5,015 nucleotides of DNA, from NCBI GenBank assembly GCA_003135995.1, contig PNBM01000096.1, positions 7,591 to 12,605 of the forward strand. The letters run 5' to 3'. Position 1 is the stretch's first letter; the number at the start of each line of letters is the position of its first letter. The notes below the pieces were generated by a model that saw nothing but the letters and a program-made list of their open reading frames with translations, was not told where the DNA came from and did no database searches. A program made the position numbers and the translations under genes. This DNA is from Ignavibacteriota bacterium. GTDB taxonomy: Bacteria > Bacteroidota > Ignavibacteria > Tepidaquicellales > Tepidaquicellaceae. This document shows positions 1 through 5,015 of the stretch, piece by piece.

Positions 1-1566
1 TCCAAAAGAATATCTTGAACCCTGGTATCCCTGTTGAAAAATCTTTTTCATATCACCTGAGTCTTTATCACTTATACTTAATTCATCCCTTATAATTTTG
101 TGCCAGTACTCAGCTAATGCTTCGGTAGTCTCAACTGAAAATCCATGAAAATATAAATAATCCCGGTATTTATTCTCATCATATAATTTTTTAGAGTATT
201 CCGATGCGATGCTTCCAACGGTTACAATTTGAAATGCACAAACATCAATAACGTTAGATTCCTTTGATTTGAAGAAATCGCTTATGCAAAGTAACTTGTT
301 TTTACTTTGTCTCGGGAAAGAAAATCTTACCCACTCATTAACATTATCAGTACTTAAATTTTTTAATTCAATTCCTTTCCATTCGTTATATAAATCATTA
401 ATTCCATTTGGTCTGTAAATAATTAAATCATTACCATCTGACTGACAAGGAAAATATCCGTATATAACTTTAGGAACTAATAATTTTTCTCTTTTCGCTT
501 TTAATTTCAATTCATTGAACTCAGGATAAATTTCATTCTTCAGCAATTCTTCGTATTCTGAATCGGGTTTATTCCTGTCTTTATATACATTCCAGCTTCC
601 ACGGAAAAGTGCTATTTCATTTATGTATTCGTAAATTTTTTCAAGCGGGATATTTTCAATAATTTTGCTTCCAAGAAAAGGCGGTTTCGGAACGGGATTA
701 TCTTTTTTAACATTTGATATTTTTACAACAGCTTCTCCGGTTTGCTTTTCTTCCATCGAATTCTTTTCTTCTTTTCTCGGGTCAATGTAAATTTCAAGTC
801 TGGGCTTATCACCTTTCTTTTTGTATTCAAGAATATTCTGCATATATTTCAAACCATCAAAAGCATCGTTCGCGTAATAAACATCGCCTTTGTATAAACT
901 TCTTAAATCACCTTCAACGAATCTTCTGTTTAATGCTGCTCCACCTAAAATAACAGGAATTTCCATTTCCCGTTCGTTTAACTGCTCTAGGTTTTCTTTC
1001 ATTATGGCTGTGGATTTGACGAGTAATCCGCTCATACCTAATGCATCCGCATTATTTTCCTCGAAAGAAGATATCATTGTTTCTAACGGACATTTAATTC
1101 CCAGGTTGATTACCCTGTACCCGTTATTAGTTAAAATTATGTCCACTAAATTTTTTCCTATATCGTGAACATCTCCTTTCACAGTAGCAAGAACCAATAC
1201 GCCTTTCGATGATTCTCCTTCTATTTTTTCCATATATGGTTCAAGATATTGAACGGCAGTTTTCATGCATTCTGCAGATTGCAATACAAAAGGAAGCTGC
1301 ATTTGTCCGGAACCGAACAAATCACCTACGACCTTCATTCCGTCAAGTAAAAAATTATTAATTATATCAAGGGCAGGATAATTTTTTAAGGCTGCATCGA
1401 GGTCCTTTTCAATACCGATTTTATCTCCGTCAATAATTCTGTTCTTTAATATCTCCGCAATTGATAAATTTTCTTTGACAATATTTGTTTTGTCTTCTGA
1501 TACTTTATCTGCGTAATAACTCATAAGTTCTTTTAATGGATCATACACACATTTTTTATTTTCCAT
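1..1566 (-). CDS. metH: Cobalamin-binding and reactivation half of methionine synthase (MetH), partial at the left edge
   Basis: This cytoplasmic protein would carry the cobalamin that shuttles a methyl group from methyltetrahydrofolate to homocysteine. Its C-terminal domain binds S-adenosylmethionine to re-methylate oxidised cobalamin. Translation from ATG at 1566 gives 522 open codons. Residues 1-30 match the linker that follows the pterin domain in full MetH. Residues 35-115 form the four-helix cap (GDLFGSGQMQLPFVLQSAE at 81-99). Residues 119-250 are the Rossmann B12 domain, with the DxHxxG motif at D132, H134 and G137 (lower cobalt ligand His134), the MSGLLVKS loop at 178-185 and GGA at 208-210. 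Residues from about 300 form the activation domain, with EYWHK at 486-490 and the start of the SAM-binding RxxxGY motif at R518-G522, where the window ends. The final Tyr and a short tail lie outside. The homocysteine- and folate-binding domains are absent. An in-frame stop lies 12 bases upstream of the ATG and no Shine-Dalgarno sequence is visible. Domain identity is very secure. Whether the protein works with a separately encoded N-terminal half is inferred. Confidence 0.93.
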   Translation of the reverse strand, partial: MENKKCVYDPLKELMSYYADKVSEDKTNIVKENLSIAEILKNRIIDGDKIGIEKDLDAALKNYPALDIINNFLLDGMKVVGDLFGSGQMQLPFVLQSAECMKTAVQYLEPYMEKIEGESSKGVLVLATVKGDVHDIGKNLVDIILTNNGYRVINLGIKCPLETMISSFEENNADALGMSGLLVKSTAIMKENLEQLNEREMEIPVILGGAALNRRFVEGDLRSLYKGDVYYANDAFDGLKYMQNILEYKKKGDKPRLEIYIDPRKEEKNSMEEKQTGEAVVKISNVKKDNPVPKPPFLGSKIIENIPLEKIYEYINEIALFRGSWNVYKDRNKPDSEYEELLKNEIYPEFNELKLKAKREKLLVPKVIYGYFPCQSDGNDLIIYRPNGINDLYNEWKGIELKNLSTDNVNEWVRFSFPRQSKNKLLCISDFFKSKESNVIDVCAFQIVTVGSIASEYSKKLYDENKYRDYLYFHGFSVETTEALAEYWHKIIRDELSISDKDSGDMKKIFQQGYQGSRYSFG

Positions 1567-1676
1567 ATATAGCGATTAATTAAAAAATAATTTCTTCTTC
1601 AAATTAATTTTGTATTAGATCATAAGCTTTCCTTATGAACTAACGCAAAAGATATTAAACGGAAATTCGATTTTTA
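1567..1676 (-). other. 110-base AT-rich gap between the peroxidase gene and metH
   Basis: This gap holds the 5' leader of the metH-type gene. All three minus-strand frames contain stops, and none reads as the end of a MetH pterin-binding domain, so it does not hide a frameshifted N-terminal half. It is too short for a complete cobalamin riboswitch, and I recognise no B12-box or SAM-riboswitch pattern. It contains one small hairpin (1620-1638) and A/T-only runs. I cannot place a convincing promoter. Confidence 0.5.
1620..1638 (-). other. Small hairpin in the peroxidase-metH gap
   Basis: TCATAAG and CTTATGA form a perfect 7-bp inverted repeat around a 5-base loop. On the minus strand it lies about 40 bases after the peroxidase stop codon and about 54 bases before the metH start. 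It has only two G:C pairs and no T-run follows on either strand, so it is not a standard intrinsic terminator. It could be a weak mRNA-end or processing structure, an operator, or chance in AT-rich DNA. Confidence 0.25.
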
Positions 1677-2270
1677 TTACTTATTTAATTCCTGCTCTAT
1701 TAAAGATGTTATTTGTGAATCCTCAGGAGTTACTTTGCTTTTAAATCTGCCAACTACATTACCGTTTTTATCAACTATAAATTTTTCAAAATTCCAGCCT
1801 ATGTCTCCCGCAGGTGGATATACAATCAGTTTAGAATAAAGCGAACTTTTTTCGTCACCCAACACCTTTATCTTATCGAAGAGTTTAAAAGAAACGCCAT
1901 AATTTGTTTCACAGAAAGTTTTTATTTCATCATTCGTTCCGGGTTCCTGGCTGTGGAAATCATTGCAAGGAAAAGCAAGTATTTCAAATCCTTTATTTTT
2001 GTAAGTTTCATAAATTTTTTCTAATCCGGTGTACTGCGGTGTAAATCCGCATTTAGATGCAACATTTACTATCATAAGAACTTTTCCATTGTAATCGGAG
2101 AGTTGCTTTTCGTTCCCATCCATCGTTTTAACTTTTATATCTGAAATATTAACAGGACTTTCCATTATTCTTGCTTTCGAATAAGATTTATTAATAGCAA
2201 CCGAATTTGCCAGATAAACAGCTGTTATTACCATAATCAGGCAAGTGCCGGCGATTAATGCTTTTTTCAT
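1677..2270 (-). CDS. Glutathione-peroxidase-family thiol peroxidase with an N-terminal membrane or export segment
   Basis: This enzyme reduces hydrogen peroxide or lipid hydroperoxides with a catalytic cysteine. Bacterial Cys-type members usually take electrons from thioredoxin and not from glutathione. The 197-residue protein starts with MKK and a hydrophobic stretch (residues 4-25) that looks like a signal peptide or membrane anchor, without a lipoprotein Cys motif, so it probably acts in the periplasm or at the membrane. The GPx core spans about 43-195. C74 in ASKCGFT is the peroxidatic Cys (codon TGC, so no selenocysteine). FPCN is at 100-103. W159-N160 in GWNF supply two further tetrad residues. 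C120, 46 residues after C74, sits where 2-Cys GPx proteins carry the resolving Cys. The tetrad Gln of the usual FPCNQF is Asp104 here. The start at ATG 2270 is fixed by a strong AAGGAG five bases upstream. It lies 86 bases downstream of the ATPase gene. Family assignment is secure; electron donor and location are inferred. Confidence 0.95.
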   Translation of the reverse strand: MKKALIAGTCLIMVITAVYLANSVAINKSYSKARIMESPVNISDIKVKTMDGNEKQLSDYNGKVLMIVNVASKCGFTPQYTGLEKIYETYKNKGFEILAFPCNDFHSQEPGTNDEIKTFCETNYGVSFKLFDKIKVLGDEKSSLYSKLIVYPPAGDIGWNFEKFIVDKNGNVVGRFKSKVTPEDSQITSLIEQELNK

Positions 2271-2356
2271 TATTTCTCCTTTATGTTTACATATATAACA
2301 TTTAATCCATTCAAATAAATCCGTTCATAAAATACTGTTAATAAGAGCTATATAAT
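2271..2356 (-). other. 86-base AT-rich gap between the ATPase and peroxidase genes
   Basis: Apart from the Shine-Dalgarno site at 2276-2281 this gap holds no clear signal. There is no stem-loop with a T-run after the ATPase stop, so read-through into the peroxidase gene is possible. A TTTG and a TATATATG on the minus strand faintly recall Bacteroidota promoter elements, but their 14-base spacing is too short to call a promoter. Confidence 0.4.
2276..2281 (-). promoter_or_regulatory. Strong Shine-Dalgarno site of the peroxidase gene
   Basis: AAGGAG on the minus strand lies five bases before the ATG at 2270. It decides this start and is the only strong ribosome binding site in the window. The other two visible starts (1566 and 4798) have none, which suggests that the peroxidase is translated independently of, and perhaps more efficiently than, its neighbours. 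Confidence 0.8.
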
Positions 2357-4798
2357 TTATTTTTTAATAGCGAAAAATTTTTCCCTGAGTTTATGCAAAA
2401 AGTATAGTAAAATTGAAGATAATATACTAATAGTTAAAATTGGAATCCAGTAATTTGGGTTGATGGTTGTAATTTCATAAAATATCTTTATAAATCTTAA
2501 ATAGGGAATGGAAACAGGAATAATCGATAACAAAAAATAAAGTAATAATAAAATCAGACCATAAACATAAAACAGTAATTTGTTCCCGCCCGATTCAATT
2601 GCAACAATAATGAAGTTTGAAATTGAAATAAAAATCATAATAGATATCATAATTAATTCAAGGTCACGCCTTACCGGGGCATAAAATATTGTTGCTAAAT
2701 ATTGGCCGGCATACCCGGCAGAAATAATCACAAGCGAAGAAATTATTACAAACGAAAAAACATCTTTTGAAAAATATTTGCATTTGGCAGTATTGTTATT
2801 TTTTAAAGTTAAAATAAACGCCGGCAGTCCTATTGCAAAAATATTTATAAGCGAGACACGTCTCGGAGTCAAAGGAAAATTCAGCGTGAATATAAGTGAT
2901 AACAGGCTCAGATATATTACCATAAAATTCTTTGTCAGGAATAACTTAGAAACAGAATCTACAGTATTTACAATCTTATTTCCTTCGTCAAATATCTGAG
3001 GCAACAATGAAAATTTGTTTTTCAATAAAACAATATCCGCTACTTCTTTAGTTATCGCGCTTCCATCCTCCATTGCAATACCCATATCCGCTTGCTTTAT
3101 TGCAGGCAAATCATTTACGCCGTCTCCAACCATCGCCGTATAAATTTTGTTCTTCCGGAGTACTTTTATAATTTTAAGTTTGTGTTCCGGTTTCAATCTT
3201 CCGAAAACGGATTTGTTTAATACAGTTTTTTCAAATTCCTCTTCATTGAGTTCGTCAAGATTTTTGCCGTTAATAATCTTTTCTTTTTCAAGATCCCAGC
3301 CGATTTTTTTAAGTATGGCTGATATTGCCTCTCCTGTATCCCCCGATAGAATTTTAAATTCAATATTGTTATCCCTGAAAAGTTTTAATGCATCGAAAAT
3401 ATCTTCCCTTATAGTATCGGTTATAGATACTATGCAAAGCGGTTCAACAGATAACCCGGAAATATCAATTTTATAAAAATCCGTAATTTTGGTGTTGACG
3501 ATTTTCCCGAACAATAAATTTCTGTACAGGTCAAGATTATTTTTTTCGAATTCGGAAATTGCAATTTGTTGTTTATCAGCCGGTGTCCTTCCGATTAAAA
3601 TGTCATATGCGCCAAAAATAAAATAACCTTCTGCATTATTTATTTTTAATTTTTGAATGCTAAACTTGTTTTCGGAACTAAAAGGCAACTCCGATAACAT
3701 CTCCGCATCATTTATAATGTTGAATTTTTCCAATGTCCGAATTGTGGCATTTTTATCTGAAGAAAATTTCGAATAAGTTCCGAGTAAATTTTCAATATCA
3801 TTATTTTGAAAATTTTCGGTAAGATTTATTACAGAATGTACACTTAGTTTGTTTTCAGTCAGCGTTCCTGTTTTATCCATGCAGACCACCTTCACGTTCG
3901 AGAAAGATTCAATTGCATTGAGCCTTTGAACTATTGCTCCGATTTTACTGATTCTGTAAACTCCAAGAGCAAAGGTAACTGATGACATCAGTACAAGCCC
4001 CTGCGGCACAAGAGATATAAGGATTGTCGCAATTCTCCGTATAAATTCAACGAATTGCCGGTCGGGTGATAAATTTGGTCTTACATTCCATGTAACGATT
4101 TCGAGTATTACGAGTATTAGTGCGATTAAAAATAAAACTTTTAGAATTAAATTTATTTTTTTCTGAAGTGGGGTTAATATGAATTTATATTTACTGGCGA
4201 GCGTAGTAACCGAATTCGCATAACTCTTTTCTCCGACTTTTACTGCTTTGTAATAACCGTTTCCCGAAACACAAAAACTACCTGAAAGGATTTCACTGTT
4301 TTCTTTTTTTAAAATAGGAATTGATTCACCTGTCAATAAAGATTCATCGATTTCGAGCATATTTGATTTTATCACTACACCGTCGACTACGATCTGGTCA
4401 CCCCTGTTAATTTTAATTATATCATCTACGACAATTTCTTCTATGTTAATTGCAGACTCTTTTCCGTCACGCAAAACGTTTACCTGCTTTTTTAACAAAA
4501 GGTTAACTTTATCGAGAGCTTTCTTGGAACGGATTTCCTGGAAAAGTGCTATGAATGTGTTCGTTACGGCAATAAATAAAATACCGATTGAATCCAATAG
4601 AAGTCTTTTATCATTATTTTGAAAATAAAAAAAAAGCACGAATGCAATTATTCCGAAAATTATAAAATTAAAGAGAGAAAAAACATTTTCTATAATAATT
4701 TCGGGAATTGTTTTCGTCTTCGGCTTAGCTGTCTTATTGCTTAAACCTTCACTTACTCTTTTTTTTACTTCCCGGGATGTAAGTCCTTCAAATTCCAA
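2357..4798 (-). CDS. CtpE-like P-type cation-transporting ATPase
   Basis: This inner-membrane pump uses ATP, through an aspartyl-phosphate intermediate, to move a cation. The 813-residue protein has the full P-type plan. Helices lie near 34-57 and 67-88. The actuator domain carries TGES at 156-159. Helices near 216-237 and 254-280 follow, the latter with PQGL at 265-268. The phosphorylation motif DKTGT is at 308-312 (Asp308). The nucleotide domain spans about 320-455. SGDT is at 485-488, KPEHK at 536-540 and the hinge GDGVND at 558-563. Six C-terminal helices lie near 618-802. There is no N-terminal metal-binding CxxC domain and no CPC/SPC motif, which argues against a heavy-metal P1B pump. 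The LVPQGLVLMSSV helix, the VQRLNAIE stretch and the IGLPAFILTL helix resemble mycobacterial CtpE, reported to take up Ca2+. Several canonical Ca2+-site residues are changed, so the substrate is uncertain. The start is TTG at 4798, one base after the pyrG stop; the next upstream in-frame codons end in a stop, and the first internal Met (147) is too late. Confidence 0.92.
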   Translation of the reverse strand: MEFEGLTSREVKKRVSEGLSNKTAKPKTKTIPEIIIENVFSLFNFIIFGIIAFVLFFYFQNNDKRLLLDSIGILFIAVTNTFIALFQEIRSKKALDKVNLLLKKQVNVLRDGKESAINIEEIVVDDIIKINRGDQIVVDGVVIKSNMLEIDESLLTGESIPILKKENSEILSGSFCVSGNGYYKAVKVGEKSYANSVTTLASKYKFILTPLQKKINLILKVLFLIALILVILEIVTWNVRPNLSPDRQFVEFIRRIATILISLVPQGLVLMSSVTFALGVYRISKIGAIVQRLNAIESFSNVKVVCMDKTGTLTENKLSVHSVINLTENFQNNDIENLLGTYSKFSSDKNATIRTLEKFNIINDAEMLSELPFSSENKFSIQKLKINNAEGYFIFGAYDILIGRTPADKQQIAISEFEKNNLDLYRNLLFGKIVNTKITDFYKIDISGLSVEPLCIVSITDTIREDIFDALKLFRDNNIEFKILSGDTGEAISAILKKIGWDLEKEKIINGKNLDELNEEEFEKTVLNKSVFGRLKPEHKLKIIKVLRKNKIYTAMVGDGVNDLPAIKQADMGIAMEDGSAITKEVADIVLLKNKFSLLPQIFDEGNKIVNTVDSVSKLFLTKNFMVIYLSLLSLIFTLNFPLTPRRVSLINIFAIGLPAFILTLKNNNTAKCKYFSKDVFSFVIISSLVIISAGYAGQYLATIFYAPVRRDLELIMISIMIFISISNFIIVAIESGGNKLLFYVYGLILLLLYFLLSIIPVSIPYLRFIKIFYEITTINPNYWIPILTISILSSILLYFLHKLREKFFAIKK
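4796..4798 (-). promoter_or_regulatory. TTG start codon of the ATPase, coupled to the pyrG stop
   Basis: The reading frame upstream is closed by TAA eight codons before this TTG and offers no ATG or GTG. The N-terminal residues straight after it (EFEGLTSREV) already match the usual beginning of CtpE-like pumps. One base separates it from the pyrG TAA and there is no Shine-Dalgarno sequence, so re-initiation by ribosomes finishing pyrG is the likely mode. A rarer ATT start two or three codons earlier, overlapping the pyrG end, cannot be excluded. Confidence 0.7.
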
Positions 4799-4799
4799 A

Positions 4800-5015
4800 T
4801 TAATAATTTTTACAGGCTTTTACAAATTCTCTGAATAACGGCTGCGGTCTGATTAACCTCGATTTAAATTCCGGGTGAAACTGGCTTGCAATAAAAAACG
4901 GATGAATCTTCTGCGGTAACTCGATAATTTCGACAAGTGAGCCGTCAGGAGAAAGCCCCGATAATTTCATATTGTGGTCTGTCAGTATTTTTCGATATAA
5001 ATTATTTACTTCGTA
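4800..5015 (-). CDS. pyrG: CTP synthase, C-terminal 71 residues, partial at the right edge
   Basis: CTP synthase aminates UTP to CTP in the cytoplasm with ammonia released from glutamine, the last step of pyrimidine nucleotide synthesis. Only the end of the C-terminal class I glutamine amidotransferase domain is in the window. It reads [25 protein letters not shown], then [11 protein letters not shown] and [12 protein letters not shown], which are hallmark PyrG segments. The His and Glu of FHPEF complete the amidotransferase catalytic triad; the nucleophilic Cys lies beyond the window. The frame ends with TAA at 4802-4800 after ...KACKNY, the usual position, so the C-terminus is intact. The P-type ATPase gene begins one base later, which makes the two an operon. 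Confidence 0.96.
   Translation of the reverse strand, partial: YEVNNLYRKILTDHNMKLSGLSPDGSLVEIIELPQKIHPFFIASQFHPEFKSRLIRPQPLFREFVKACKNY

Noticed and set aside
714..1168. Two overlapping plus-strand open frames
   Set aside because: They lie wholly antisense to strongly conserved MetH domains and their translations resemble no protein family.
1575..1608. ATTAATT/AATTAAT inverted repeat
   Set aside because: It is composed only of A and T, has a 20-base loop, and AATTAATT is self-complementary in itself; it is expected by chance in this composition.
1567..1676. Possible cobalamin or SAM riboswitch upstream of metH
   Set aside because: The gap is only 110 bases and is AT-rich, with one 7-bp hairpin. 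No B12-box or SAM-riboswitch core is recognisable.
2049..2051. Possible selenocysteine at the peroxidase active site
   Set aside because: The codon is TGC (Cys), not TGA, and the frame is uninterrupted.
2280..2340. Bacteroidota-type promoter (TTTG ... TAnnTTTG) before the peroxidase gene
   Set aside because: Only partial matches with a spacing of about 14 bases, not the usual 19-20; not enough to annotate.
2778..3476. Two plus-strand open frames opposite the ATPase gene
   Set aside because: They are shadows of the ATPase coding sequence, including its conserved GDGVND region, and have no recognisable domains or ribosome binding sites.
4201..4798. Heavy-metal (P1B) or potassium (KdpB) pump identity for the ATPase
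   Set aside because: There is no CxxC domain or CPC/SPC membrane motif. It has six helices after the hinge domain, where P1B pumps have two, and it lacks KdpB-like partner genes.

Overview
The window is about one-third G+C and carries four genes, all on the minus strand. Read in the direction of transcription (from high to low coordinates) they are: the last 71 codons of CTP synthase (pyrG, 5015-4800); a full-length 813-residue P-type cation ATPase resembling the CtpE group (4798-2357); a membrane-anchored or exported glutathione-peroxidase-family thiol peroxidase (2270-1677); and the 5' 522 codons of a protein made only of the cobalamin-binding and reactivation parts of methionine synthase MetH (1566 to the left edge). 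Coding density is high. The gaps are 1, 86 and 110 bases, and no stretch over 300 bases lacks a gene. I see no mobile elements, CRISPR arrays, tRNA or rRNA genes, and no significant repeats.

The organism is bacterial. The low G+C, the Lys/Ile/Asn-rich proteins, the poor Shine-Dalgarno sequences before two of three starts, and a MetH activation domain with the 'ALFRGSW...RYSFG' style suggest the Bacteroidota/Ignavibacteriota/Chlorobiota side of the tree. That placement is an inference from style and not a database result.

pyrG and the ATPase are almost certainly co-transcribed and probably translationally coupled: one base separates the pyrG stop from a TTG start. The peroxidase has its own strong ribosome binding site after an 86-base AT-rich gap, and the MetH piece follows after a further 110 bases containing a small hairpin. 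The genes do not form one pathway (nucleotide synthesis, ion transport, peroxide defence, methionine synthesis), so this looks like ordinary housekeeping sequence and not a dedicated system.

The points most worth a second look are: the MetH protein that begins exactly at the junction between the pterin-binding and cobalamin-binding modules, with no trace of the N-terminal half upstream; the replacement of acidic ion-site residues in the ATPase membrane helices; and the Gln-to-Asp change in the peroxidase catalytic tetrad. I found no convincing sign of a wholly new biological system.
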